DNA from: Craterostigma plantagineum
Taxonomy: Eukaryota; Streptophyta; Magnoliopsida; Lamiales; Linderniaceae
NCBI GenBank assembly: GCA_027422505.1
Contig: JAPQWV010000005.1
Coordinates: 19,200,001 to 19,264,000, forward strand
DNA length: 64,000 bases
Reading direction: 5' to 3'
Shown one piece after another: positions 1 to 11,083 of this stretch (positions are counted from its first letter, which is position 1; every line of letters starts with the position of its first letter). The position numbers and the translations under genes were made by a program. Under the pieces are notes generated by a model. The model did not search any database and was not told the origin of the DNA. It was given only the letters and a program-made list of their open reading frames with translations.

Positions 1-543
1 AGTTCGATTCTTCTCATCTAATCGGCCGATCTCTTATCTCCTATTTATGGTAGCTGGTTGAATGATTCTCTTTTGATATTCAGATCTTCTAATCTTGGTA
101 GTCACTTAACCAATTCTCTTTTGATCTTCAAATCTTCTATTTAAGGTAAGTGCACTTCCAAATTCGTTCAAGCAGCTCCACACGTTTTCCACACGGTATG
201 ATCCATTCTCTATCCTTATATAATTCCTGCACATCACTAAAAATAGCCAAGATACGGATTAAACAAGTTTTGGGCATGAAAGATAAAACTGAGAAAAGAG
301 ACATTCTCGGCCAACAAATGTTGGCTAGAATGTTACCCTAACATTGCCAATGTTGAAGCCTCAACATCAACAGATTTCGCTGCGGAAAAGAGAAGGGAGC
401 ATTTTAACATACGACCCTCGAAAAATTATGTACAATAGTTCGACGCGATGACCAAATTTTCCTTCGTCCACGTAGGGATTAAGCATACCGAATAAACCCT
501 AAGTTCGTCTATGTATGTAAAGAAAACACTTTAATATATACAC
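1..543. other. Left edge; remnant of ELIP copy 1 intron, no gene
   Basis: Positions 1-345 hold no coding region I can support; two imperfect copies of a stretch containing TTCTCTTTTGAT occur near 68 and 114. From about 360 to 543 the sequence weakly resembles the introns of the other ELIP copies on the minus strand. No ELIP exon 2 follows, so the gene is cut before its main exon. Confidence 0.4.
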
Positions 544-707
544 CTGTCTCATGCTTCGGACAGTAAACTTAGCATTTCTCTTCATCAGTGGCAACGCATA
601 GCTACTTGGCTGTCCAAGGAAGAGGTTGTTAGGCCAAACCTTGTAATACTGCTTTCCCCTCTGCAAGACATTGCTGGCATCACTGTGTAGCAAGTTGACG
701 AAGCCAT
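544..707 (-). pseudogene. ELIP copy 1: exon-1 remnant with frameshift
   Basis: This is the transit-peptide exon of an early light-induced protein, read on the minus strand from the ATG at 705-707 to a GT donor after 544. The reading begins MASSTCYTVMPAMSCRG, like the intact copies. One base is missing at the codons for GPNN (the G run near 631 is one shorter than in the other copies), which throws the rest (SYALPLMKRNAKFTVRSM) into another frame. Exon 2 is absent from the window. The TATA-like box of the other copies is altered here (CCATAAATAT in place of CTATAAATAT). This is a dead fragment. Confidence 0.8.
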
Positions 708-833
708 GATGGATTATTTGCTCTTTTTCGACGATTAATGTTTGTTGAAGATTTCAATTTTGATAGGCAATAAACAATGAAGAACGAGAAGTCGTGGGAT
801 ATTTATGGGTGAGATATGAGGACATTTGAGTGG

Positions 834-1932
834 GAGAGAATTACGCAAATAGTGTTATTTTGAATAGTGCTATTACAAAAGTAGATAACTTTCTCACCCT
901 AATATAAAACTAATCAACTTTCTCAATTTACACTAATATTATTTTCAGTTTTCACCACAATTCTTTTTAGTATTGCTTTTTTACCATAATTATCTCAAAT
1001 TCTCAACATAATTATCAATAATTATATTTTTATCCATAATCTTTTTAATACTTTCATAAACTAAGAAATCTCATATTTCAATCGTAATAATTCAATACTA
1101 GTGATTTAATTTTGAAGATATTACTAAGAAAATAACCTCAAATATAACATAATCCAGATTATTAGTTATAAGAAATATATTCCATTTTATATTATAATAA
1201 ATTATTATTATTATTATGATTATTATTATTATTACAATTATTATTATTATTATTATTGTGGTGTTGTTGTTGTTGAATTTTTGTGTCCTCTATTTTATTT
1301 CAAGTTTGCAAGCATTTGTTGATCCATGTGAGTATATTCCAGATGATTATTGAGATATTGAAGACAACATATTCTTATTAGTTTGAGTGTCCATTAGAGG
1401 AGAGTCACGTTGGTAGACTCCTTTTCATCTGGTAAATAATCCTTATTTATGTCCGGAGAGAAAGGTCAAGCTTAAGCGATCACGAAGATATCCATGTGAA
1501 ATGGATCGAAGGTCTCACAAGATAAAAGCAAGAGAAAACTATGATGAGTTGTAAATTACAAAGTTTTGTTAAATAATACTTATTTGAACATTCTATGAAC
1601 TATCACATTCTTGAGTTTTTTGTTTTATGTTTGCTAGTGCGTTAAATAATATTTCTTAACTTATATGCTGACTAATTTTCGATGGTAAATGGCGAGAATG
1701 TAAAACAATAATGAGTAAAAAATATTTTGGGATTAAAATATAATTTAGAGCAATTGTTTTACTTATTTGAAGTACTAATAGAGATAACTGTAATTTAAAA
1801 TATTTTTGTGGTGAAAACTGAAAATAATATTCGTGTAAATTGAAAAAGTTGATTAGTTTTGTAATAGGGTGAGAAAGTTATCTACTTTTGTAATAGCACT
1901 ATTCAAAATAACATTATTTGCGTCATTCTCTC
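834..1932. mobile_element. Non-autonomous MULE-like element with 127-bp inverted arms
   Basis: Two long inverted arms, 834-960 and 1806-1932, match almost base for base; both start GAGAGAAT and share GCTATTACAAAAGTAGATAA. They are flanked by a direct repeat ATTTGAGTGG at 824-833 and 1933-1942, a 10-bp target duplication. The ELIP promoters of copies 2 and 3 carry one copy of this site at the same place, which gives the empty site. The interior is AT-rich with an ATT microsatellite around 1200-1255 and no coding region. Long arms and a 9-11 bp duplication fit a Mutator-like MITE. It sits in the promoter flank of ELIP copy 1. Confidence 0.8.
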
Positions 1933-1942
1933 ATTTGAGTGG

Positions 1943-2612
1943 ATATTCTTACGGGTGTGTGTAATATTCCTCTTTAAACAGGTGTCGAGTTATAGGGTGT
2001 TAAGTAGGGTTTCAATGAGTCAAAATGTTTTTGTTCTATTCGAGATTCAATTCGAAATTTAAGACTTGATTTAGAATATTTTGAATACGAATCCGAAAGA
2101 AAATAATTTTCGAATATAAAAATATCAAAGTGTTATTCGATTATTTATCGAATATCCTATTCGAATAATTCAGTATATATTTGAATATAAAAATATCATA
2201 ATACTATGTATATTTTAAATGTACATTTTCAATATATGTCATAAATATAATGATTTAGTATAAATAAAATATAATAATTCAATATATATTTTAAATATAA
2301 TATTAATTATATTTATTAGTGAATCATATAAAAATAAAAAATAATCGAACATCCGATTTGAATATTTTAGATATGAATTCGTATCGATTTTATGATTCGA
2401 GAAAAATCAAATAAGAATATATTATTCGAATCATTAATAGAATATGAATAAGAATATTGTGGTTTTCGACTCGATTCGATTCGTTTGCAACTTTAGTACT
2501 AGTTGAATGACCACTCCTCCTAAAACCTTAAATTTGAAGAAAGTGTATCACTTTTAATCTTATATATTACATTTCCAACATGCCCCCTCCCGTCTAGGGT
2601 GATTTCTTTATT
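1943..2612. other. AT-rich ELIP flank repeat, no gene
   Basis: Degenerate sequence rich in TTCGAATAT-like words. Related stretches lie at about 19540-20330, 27240-27780 and 57360-57800, each upstream of an ELIP gene, so it belongs to the duplicated ELIP unit. No coding region is seen. Confidence 0.55.
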
Positions 2613-2620
2613 ATCTAGCA

Positions 2621-5294
2621 TAGACGTGGATAATGGGCCGGGTCACCCGGGACCCGATCCAAAACCGGCCCATTAAACCGGTCCAGAACCGGAACCGGGG
2701 CCCATTAACCGGCCCATTTAAAATGGGCTGGTCCGGTTACAGGAACCCGGAACCGGCAACGGCCTATAACTTTTTTTTATTCCAAAAAATACTTTGAAAA
2801 TTACCATTTTACCCCTAACGAAAAAATCTATAAATACCACTCATTTTAACCATTTTTCCTCACAGTTACATCCAAATCTCTCCCTATCTCTCTCTCTCAA
2901 AACACTCTCTAAAATCATCATCATTATTATTATTATCAGCGATAATAATTACTTTTATTTACACTACACACACTCACTTATTATTACAAAAAATTATAAT
3001 TATTATTTCTTATATTATAAAAAATACTAATGGCGTCGTCATCGAGAAACCCTAACCCGAGCAACGAAGTTTATATGGTTTTAGGTGACGCCGATACGTT
3101 TCGGGGAACCGACGACACCGACGGGGAGACCGAGGTACCGGAACCGGCGTCGACGGCAGCGATGGATGAGGGACCGAGCCAAGCTTCTACGGCGACTTCA
3201 AGAAAGAAGCAACAACCGCGTGGTCGGCGGTCTAAGGCATGAAATTTTTTCGACTTAGAAATGAGGAAAGATTTAAGTCCGGCCTCAATCAAGGTGAGAC
3301 GGGCTCCATGAAAAAACATCTTGAGAGAGCACATAATTTTGGACTGGATCTAGAGCCAGTAGGAACCGAACCTAGACAACAACGAATAAACGTTAGTACG
3401 GGTAGGAATTTTGTTATTACTAGGGAAATTTCTAGGAAATCGTTAGTTAAATTCGTAGTAATGTGCGAAGAATCCTTTTGCATTGCGGAAAGTGAGGGGT
3501 TTATCGAATTCACGAGTACGATACAACCCGGATTCCATAATGTAACCCGCAAAACCTTAGGAAATATGTCTTAGAATATTTTAAAGAATATCAATCTAGT
3601 TTAATTAGTCATTTAGCCAACATATCATGTAGGATTAGTTTGACTACCAATATTTGGACAAACGTAAAGTCGCAATCTTATTTAGTGGTGACCGCCCATT
3701 GGATAGATGAAACATGGACTATGCAAAAACGTATTCTTTCCCTAGATCCCCTAGTTTCGCAACATGCAGGAACCACGATTTCGAACTATGTCATGAACGT
3801 CATTAACAAATATCAAATTCAAGATAAGCTTATGTCTATCACTTTAGATAATGCAACTTCGAACACAGTAGCGATAGAGATCATTCGTAAACATCTTAGG
3901 TTACCCTTAGATGGCCGACTACTTCATGTTAGGTGCGCTTGCCACATAATTAACTTGTGTGTGCAATGCGCTTTCGATGAAATCTTGGGAGATATCATCG
4001 ATAAATTTAAGGTGATAGGAAAGTTACTACGTGAATGCCGATACGGAATGTCGTGGAAGCAAACCGTCCTTACCACCGGACTTTCATACAAGAAGTTCCC
4101 TTTGGCTTTGGCAGTACCGACTAGGTGGAACTCGTTATACCACCTCCTCAGCGCTTTCATGCGCTACAAGGACTTGGTGACGCCGTTTCGGAACCAGTTC
4201 GCAGTCGGCAGCAACCCAGATATGAGTTACGAGACGTCGATTGGGATATCGCCGGTTTGGTCGTGTCGATACTTGAAGTATTCAACGAGGCAACGGAAAA
4301 AATTTTGGAGGTTCATTACCTGACATCCCCATTGTTTATACCGAACCTCTTCGCCATGTGTTACAAGTTCGTTGAATTTCGGAGTAGTCTATACTTGGTG
4401 GGGGGGGGGGGTTATGCAGCTGAGCAGGGACACAGTGTTGAGCCGCCCATACCAACGAGTGAAGCCGGATCGTCGGAAGGACTTGGCGGCGCAATGGGAC
4501 TACTACGAATATTGAAGGCACAAAAGACGAAAAGTAAAACGCGTGCGTCGGGGTCGAACACAAGCGAGATCCAACTCTACTTGAGCCACAACTTCCAGAC
4601 TCCAGAAGACTTCGACGTTTTGGGATGGTGGAAGTCGGACACGACACTTTATCCGATCCTATCGGCCATCGGTCGAGATGTTTTAGCCGTGCAAGCGTCT
4701 AGTGTCTCCTCCGAGTCTGCCTTCTCTAAATCCGGCCGAATTATCGGAGATCGACGCGCAAGCCGTAGCCCGACTTCGCTCGCAATGCTAACATTATCGA
4801 AGGATTGGTATTTGGCCGAATCGAATAACCGGAGGGAGAACGCCCAGAGGGAGAACGCCACCGACGAGTTCCGTTCTTCCAGTTCGGACGAAGACGAAGA
4901 GGCCTCGAACATAGTTTTAATTAATAGTCAAATCGAATAAATTGTAATTTTTTTAATGTTTTTTTGTAATTTCGAATAATTTTTTTTGTGTAATTTTTTT
5001 TCTTTTTTGTAATTTTTAGGTAGTTTTTTTTATTTTTTGTAAAAAAAATTTTTTGTAATTTTTCTTGGAATAAAATTTTCGGAATTTTTTTTAGTCCAAT
5101 ATAATTTATTTAAATTTTTAGCAATTGTTTCCAAGTAAAAATAAATAAATAAATGGGCCGAACCGGAACCATTACGGCCCGTGGTTCAGCTCCGTGGTTC
5201 CGGTCCGATCACGGGAAATGGTCCCGGAACCGGTGGAACCGGAACCGCCAGAATATGCCCAGAACCGGCACACCCGGAACATTACCCAGGACTA
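2621..5294 (+). mobile_element. hAT DNA transposon with intact ends and 8-bp TSD
   Basis: The element is bounded by an 8-bp direct repeat ATCTAGCA at 2613-2620 and 5295-5302. Its ends are imperfect inverted repeats (left TAGACGTGGATAATGGGCC; right, reversed, TAGTCCTGGGTAATGTTCC). Both subterminal regions are GC-rich and packed with AACCGG, GGCCCATT and similar words, the usual transposase-binding repeats of hAT elements. It carries a decayed transposase. At 2674 bp it is about the expected size for a compact hAT. Confidence 0.9.
3030..4940 (+). pseudogene. hAT transposase, broken by several frameshifts
   Basis: Four open pieces in three frames (3030-3242, 3239-3574, 3640-4323, 4125-4940) together follow a plant hAT transposase. 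The second piece holds the end of a zinc-finger-like region (MKKHLERAH). The third has the RNase H-like core with TTNIWTN, ITLDNATSN and RCACHIINL. The fourth ends with the hAT dimerisation domain, seen as DVLGWWKSD, SSVSSESAFSKSGRI and DRRASRSPTS. The breaks include stop codons between 3574 and 3640 and a run of ten G near 4401. The dimerisation domain is well kept, but no single frame can make an active protein. Confidence 0.85.
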
Positions 5295-5302
5295 ATCTAG
5301 CA

Positions 5303-5617
5303 TTAGACGTGTAATTTTCTTAAATGGGTGGGCTTCTCTGAGCGGTTTAAGAGTTCACGCTTAAAATTTGGGCTCTTAAACGTGGGCCTAACTGATGCCT
5401 TATAATCATCCTAAAATATTTCCGATCATGAAAGTATTGACACGACAAAAGTAAAACTAACGTTAAAATCTCATTTTATTTATTGATTGTTAAGAGGTTA
5501 TAATTATGAATTATTTCATAAATAATAATCATAATGATAAAGAATTTTTTGGTGTACTTTAAATTTGAGTTATGTAATCGTTGTTTATATAAATTAATTA
5601 TGGGGGTAATAAATGAA
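5303..5617. other. Intergenic, no feature seen
   Basis: AT-rich spacer. The stretch around 5330-5600 has relatives at about 20340-20700 and 27790-28080, so it is part of the duplicated ELIP unit. No coding region is seen. Confidence 0.5.
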
Positions 5618-5619
5618 TA

Positions 5620-5861
5620 CTCCTTCCGTCCCAAACCATTTTATACATTTTACTAAATCGGCCGTCCCACATCTTTTGTACATTTCCTTATTTAGCAAAA
5701 AACTATCACAAACAATCAATATAATATTATTAAATATTCTTAAAAGACGTGTCAAAATATACACTTTTTTACCTTTTAATTCTACTATACTATTAAAATA
5801 TTCAGTTTCTTAATTCTCGTGCTAACTCCCAAATGTCCATAAACATTTGGGACAGAGGGAG
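5620..5861. mobile_element. Stowaway (Tc1/mariner) MITE
   Basis: The termini CTCCTTCCGTCCCA and, reversed, CTCCCTCTGTCCCA form the classic plant Stowaway inverted repeat. The element is flanked by TA on both sides (5618-5619 and 5862-5863). It is 242 bp, AT-rich and non-coding. Confidence 0.85.
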
Positions 5862-5863
5862 TA

Positions 5864-6533
5864 TTATTTTTAGGGGAGAAAATAATGTTATTTGTGAGGC
5901 AGCTCAGTGCTGCACCTATATGGGGTGGTAGGCCCTTGATAATTGATACTATCTGAAAACTTGCTGCTCTTTGGAATACATATATTTGCTTGCTTGAGCT
6001 TACTATATATCTTGAAATTAGCCAGAATGACAACTATTTTTATCCAAGTTGGTATTTTATTAGGGTTTATTCAAAGTGAGAACATGGACCTTTTTTGTCT
6101 TTTTTCAATGCCTCAAGAAGAAGGTGGCATACATCTACTATTGTAAACTGCTTAATCTTGCACACAATGAGTTCAGTCAACCATTCTCTAGTGGAAGAAT
6201 TCACACTATGAGTGTGAATTTGTGCAGGAATTTAGGAAAGTTGATACAGACAAATACTGGGAGTTCGCTAATGAAGAGTTTTGACATTTTCAGAAGTACT
6301 GATTCCATATAAGGACCTATGCAAAAGAACACTTTAGTAGCTTGGGCGAAGTAGTAAAATCAAATCACAAAATTGGAAAAGATTGTGTTACCCTTTATTT
6401 CAATATTATATCACCGTACATCACACACAACCATCTATTTACATCCTCCTCGATCTGCAACATCTACCATAACCTACAACTATTATATTATCAACCAAAC
6501 CCTAATCAAGACTTCATTTAATCGATCAGTTCT
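5864..6533. other. Spacer shared with the other ELIP units
   Basis: From about 5890 to 6330 this matches 21590-22050 and 47240-47680 with moderate divergence, for example around GCACCTATATGG and GGTTTATTC. It is a diverged spacer of the duplicated unit. Short open frames here are not conserved among the copies. The last 150 bp are the 3' flank of ELIP copy 2. Confidence 0.5.
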
Positions 6534-7473
6534 TCACACATTGATTAGAGGGCCGTCTTTGACGTACTCCGTAAAGGCGAGAGCCACAAGGCCAATCATG
6601 GCGAACCTCCCATTCCATATCTCGGCGTCCGAATTCCAAAACCCGTTGTTCTTCGTCTCTGGGGAAAGCCCTCTGTAGATAGGAACCAGAGTGGCGAGCG
6701 CCAACACTGCGCTCGTAAGAAGGAACCACATAACGCCTCCGTTGAACACCTGAGAAAATACGTCCCGTCCAGTCGCTAACTCCACTCCGACGGCTGCCAC
6801 AAAACCTATCATTGCCGCCCGACCGAAACATGATTGATCCTCTCGGGCGCAAGCCCGTCGAAAGAGAACAAATTGACCGTTCTCTTTGTCGTCACCTTAC
6901 TTCTGTTCGGAGTTAGGTCGGGTCCTCCGTCGTGCGTCTGTTGTTCCCCATTCTCATTGTCCTGAGCATATAAAAAATTCAGAAGCAGTTTACTAAGAGT
7001 GTGCTTGGTTTAAGGAATTTAGTAAGCAAGAGAAAGGAAAAAGCGTGGTGGTTCGATGTTGGAAGCGTAATGTAGAACGGTTCGATGCGGTGACTTAATT
7101 TTTCTTCATTTTTTCAGCCGTTTAGTACGTGGACTTCGATGCTGAAAAGAAAAAGGAAAAACTTATGGTGCACATCGAGACATTCTAGCGTTACGTTTAG
7201 TATGTTACAATTATACATTTTGGTTTCTTTTCCAAATCGCATTTCAGCTCCAAACTCCACCCTAAGTCTATGCATATGCATGTAAAAGAAACTCATTAAT
7301 ATACATACCTCTCTCATGCTTCGCACCGTAAACTTAGCATTCCTCTTCATCAGCGGCAAGGCATAGCTTCGCTTTCCGAAGAAGAGGTTGTTAGGGCCAA
7401 ATCTCGTAGTACTGCTTTGTCCTCCTTGGCAAAACATTGCTGGCATCACTGCGTAGGAAGTTGAAGAAGCCAT
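6534..7473 (-). pseudogene. ELIP copy 2: 8-bp insertion in the first chlorophyll-binding motif
   Basis: An ELIP gene with exon 1 at 7309-7473 (55 codons) and exon 2 at 6534-6961, separated by an intron of about 347 bp with GTATGT donor and CAG acceptor. Relative to the intact copies, exon 2 carries eight extra bases, AAACATGA on the plus strand at 6826-6833. They fall within the codons for ERINGRAAMIG, the first chlorophyll-binding helix. The frame then hits a stop within about ten codons, so all three membrane helices would be lost. The remaining helices are still open in another frame (WFLLTSAVLALATL, NGRFAMIGLVAL), which suggests a recent lesion. Exon 2 also has NRSKV where other copies have NRTEV. 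Confidence 0.88.
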
Positions 7474-7607
7474 GATTGATCTTTCGTGCTTATTTGTAGG
7501 TCGTAATTTGACGAATATTTGTGGTTGATTTCAACGATAGGCAGTAAAGAGTGAAGACCGAATTCCTTTTGAATGATGACAGCTTAGTATATATATAAGT
7601 CTGCGGG

Positions 7608-7661
7608 ATATTTATAGGTGAGATATGAGGACATTTGAGTGATGCTCTTACATCCACGTAA
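7608..7661 (-). promoter_or_regulatory. ELIP copy 2 promoter: TATA box and ACGT element
   Basis: On the minus strand CTATAAATAT (7608-7617) lies about 135 bp upstream of the ATG, and TTACGTGG (7654-7661) about 40 bp further up. Both are kept at the same spacing in other ELIP copies. ACGT cores of this kind bind bZIP factors in light and ABA responses; that role is inferred. Confidence 0.55.
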
Positions 7662-7929
7662 CGTTTAAAGGAAAGGATGTCACGCGGATGCATAACTTGA
7701 AATTAATGGGTGATGAATATTTGCTGACTAATAAAATCGTAAGTATGTGTAGAAGTTTCCCAAGTCTTTTCATTTGGTGGTGAAACTCGACTGTACATGT
7801 GTACTATAATGTCAGCATGGAGAATTTGTCTTTTACCGTGGTTTCCTTTTCGTGCTTATTGTAACTAGTATGGTTAGCACATGGATATATATGTAATATT
7901 TTTCTCACTAAAATCATCTTCATAGGGTA
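7662..7929. other. ELIP copy 2 upstream flank
   Basis: Matches the upstream flanks of copies 3, 5 and 6 (shared words such as CTCGACTGTACATG and TAATGTCAGCATG) until about 7885, where the match stops and virus-derived sequence begins soon after. No coding region is seen. Confidence 0.5.
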
Positions 7930-8159
7930 AAGAAACTATATGCTTCTTTCTATTCCAAAAAGCATTGGGAAGATCGTTACATATTTGCAACGTAAATTCA
8001 TTATGTAATAATTTAATTTTTCCTTACAATTTAGGATTTTGAAGTTTATCCTCAATCGTAAGTATACTACTTTCATGCTTAAGGTAATTTACCTGATTTT
8101 CTTTTACTTTAATTAGAATAGAATCCTTAATTTCATTAAGTATTCTTCAAAAAGGTTCG

Positions 8160-8500
8160 GTAATGAATTCAAAGTACACTTCTTTATTTTCGAAGCTTCC
8201 TTTAAATCCATATTCGTCAATATTTCTAATGGGAAATATTTTTCTTAGGAATGGGGTACCAAGAATTACTTGGTTTGTAATATTCTTGACTAGCAAGAAT
8301 GACGTAGGAATACAGACCTTATTTTTACAAATAAAGGCCTTAGGAATTTTAAAATTTATTTGTAATTTTTCTCCGCTTGCAGAGCTAGCTAAGAAAATGA
8401 GTTATTTTGTGAAAATATTGGGTAGGAATTATTCCTTCTTGAATGCAGTTTAAATCTGCTCCACTGTCTATTAACGCAATAAGATTCTTTTGAAAATTTC
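8160..8500 (-). pseudogene. Caulimovirid aspartic protease region (decayed)
   Basis: On the minus strand around 8438-8485 the active-site motif of retroviral-type aspartic proteases, DSGAD, is readable and is preceded by hydrophobic residues as usual. The frame breaks on both sides. This is where the protease belongs, after the coat and zinc-knuckle region, but the reverse transcriptase that should follow is not here; it starts at the other end of the insertion near 17242. Confidence 0.65.
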
Positions 8501-8608
8501 TTCAATAGTAGTGATATTTTCAGTAACCATTTTTGGGAAGTAATTACTTCTAAGGTTGAAAGATAATTATCATTCTCTTCCCTTTTCAGAAAAATTAGTG
8601 AAATCTTC

Positions 8609-9451
8609 TTAAGCTTTAGATTCTTCAACAATTTCTTTTCCCTTTTCTAATTTAGAAAATCTTCTTTCTAAATATATATGACTTAATTTTAAATTTTTAA
8701 TTTCAGTTTTAAGATTTGAAATTTCTAATGTTAAATCTCTAATATTAACAGGAGATTCAATTTTATTAAATTTATTTTTATTACGAAGTAATTTCATCAC
8801 TTCGGACATACTATAGGGTTCAGTTTTAGGAATAACTTCTTTAGAAGTTTCTTTCTCTTTTTGAATTATTCTTTTATGATAAGATTTTTTAATCTGGATC
8901 ATCTGTTTCTTTTAATATTTCGAGAAGATTATTGTCAAGAACATTAACTTCTTGAAATTGAGATATAATTTGATATAAATTATTATCTTCTAGCTCAGAT
9001 TCTGAACTATCTAAGTTTTTAGAGCAGGGTTGTCCTATTTGACAATTTTGACATTCATCAGATTCTGACGAGATTTCTTCGATGATATTGTTTTCATTAT
9101 TTGAGGAAGTCTCTGATTCACTATGAGATTCTAAAAGAATTTTTGATAATGTTTCTTTTAGTTCATTATTAATTTCTAAACTATTAATTTTCTTTTTAGT
9201 CCAGCAAGTTTTAGCTTTATGACCCATTTTACCGCATTTTCGGCTGACAATAGGAGGGAATTTATTTTTGTATTGATAATTTTTACTGTCTTTTGAGAAT
9301 TTTTGTTATCTTCTTTTAGATTTTCGATATTTTCTTCTTTCGTATTGTTTAGAATAATATTTTTTATTTTTGTGTTCTTTACGAGATTGGCTCGTAAAAG
9401 GGTTTTCCATGCCAAATTGGCCACATAATTTTTCTCATTGTTCCTTTTCAT
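8609..9451 (-). pseudogene. Caulimovirid coat C-terminal region with zinc knuckle
   Basis: Three overlapping minus-strand frames cover this stretch (9176-9451, 8889-9227, 8609-8902). Near 9210-9245 a CCHC-type knuckle is visible (KCGKMGHKAKTC), but the first cysteine position reads as serine in this frame, so the knuckle is damaged. Downstream the protein is acidic, then lysine-rich with heptad-like leucines. This composition is common in the C-terminal part of caulimovirid coat precursors. Frame changes show decay. Confidence 0.65.
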
Positions 9452-9538
9452 CTAGAGAATGTATCTTGACTTGTTTGTTTAATTTTATTTCATTGCATAA
9501 AGCTAAGCCTTCCTGTATACAGGTTCCTATGAGTTTAC

Positions 9539-10707
9539 CTAAGGTATAGGATCGATACTCGATTCTCCTTTCCTAAGGTTATTCCTTACTCTTTCTGCGA
9601 AGAGTGAAGGTAGGCCGTCTATAAATTTGGATTTCCAGTGAGTACTATTTGACTCAGGGAGTTCCATGACTCTGCTAAGGAAAGTATCTTTATACCATCT
9701 AAAGGATGTAAGAGTTTTACACCTAAGATTTTGGAGAAGAGTTCTGATATTTTCAGAATTATCAGACCATCGGCCTGTGAAGTGTTCAATGATATTTACA
9801 CATAGTGTATAAACAACGTTTTCGACTTGTTCACCATTTTCTTCTTTTATGGTTTGATAAATATCGTCTTGTTCTCTTTGAGTTAAATAATTATCCCACC
9901 AACCTTTTAACTGATCAGTAAAGCCAGTGACGATCATTTTGGCTACAACTTTATCACTATTATGATTGGCTTTGCAAATTGTACTATACATAAGCATCCT
10001 ATGGCTCATATTATAAATTTGTCTTTCGGTATAACCGTCTAAATTCCATTCATATATACTTCTATCACTATATGAATTATTGAGCATAAATTCTTGTTCT
10101 TCAAACAAGAAGTCTTGAGGATTTGGCCTAGGATAATAATATTTACTTTGGATTGGCCTATCAGCATATTTCTTATGCTTAAGTTTATTAATTTCTTCAT
10201 TAAATATGTTTTTAATATTATCAGAATTTTCAATTCTTCACTTAAAGTATTGAGCTTAAGATTCTTAAACTTTTCTTCAAGTAGGTTTTCGATATGAGAA
10301 GTTGATTTTAATTTAAAATTAATAATTTCAGGAGGAGGTTGAACACTCGGAGAGGCTTTATTAATTGTTCCAAGTTCAGTTTTATCTTTTAGAAGATGAT
10401 TTTTAATATCTTTAACTGAAGACGAAATTTCTTCAATGTTTTTCTTAAGTGAAGAAATTTGTTCTCCCAAAACTATAACATACATATTTGTATAATTTTG
10501 TTGTTCTAGAAGAAAGTTAATATGACCTATAGTTATCGTAAGCGTATCGTTTTCAAACAATTTTTGAAAAGCATTAAAATATCTAATTTCATTTTCTTTT
10601 TCCATTTGGAAACTAGTTTGAGGAGGATAAATTGAGTTCAAATTTTTCCCCGTTGAATGCTTATAATTTCTTTCAAGAACAGAAGTCATATTTTTAAAAT
10701 ATTTCAA
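9539..10707 (-). pseudogene. Caulimovirid coat protein region
   Basis: Two overlapping minus-strand frames, 10039-10707 (222 codons) and 9539-10108 (189 codons). The second has a gag-like capsid core, recognisable from KGWWDNYL, then FTGRW and a region ending in RVRNNLR, as in caulimovirid coat proteins and related retroelement capsids. The first is lysine-rich with coiled-coil-like stretches and fits the N-terminal part. The change of frame near 10100 shows a frameshift, so the ORF is no longer functional as one protein. Confidence 0.7.
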
Positions 10708-11083
10708 AAACCATGGATAAAAGGTAACATTTCATTTCGTTCTGACAAAACATTATAAAATTTTTCTTGGATAATAATTTTATCTTCTTTATTAAAACTT
10801 TCAAAAAACCATTTTCGGACAAGTTCCCATTTGGGTAGATTAAATTCTTGTTGAATTTTCTTTCTTGCCGGTGAACCGGAACTAAAATCGATTTTGAGTT
10901 TTAAATCTATTAAACATGAAAATCCATTTCTGACTCGGTTATTTCCTCGTCTTTATTTTTAAAAACTCCATGAACAATATTATCGGAATTAATTCTTAAT
11001 TCTTCTACTTTATTTTGCAGAAAATCACTAGAAGTTGATTCTTTATTTTGAGAGGTCGAAGCTCTAGAAGGGGACCTAACTAA

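Noticed and set aside
6526..6852. Minus-strand open frame of 108 codons over ELIP copy 2
   Set aside because: It is an out-of-frame reading of ELIP exon 2 created by the 8-bp insertion; the true helix frame is different.
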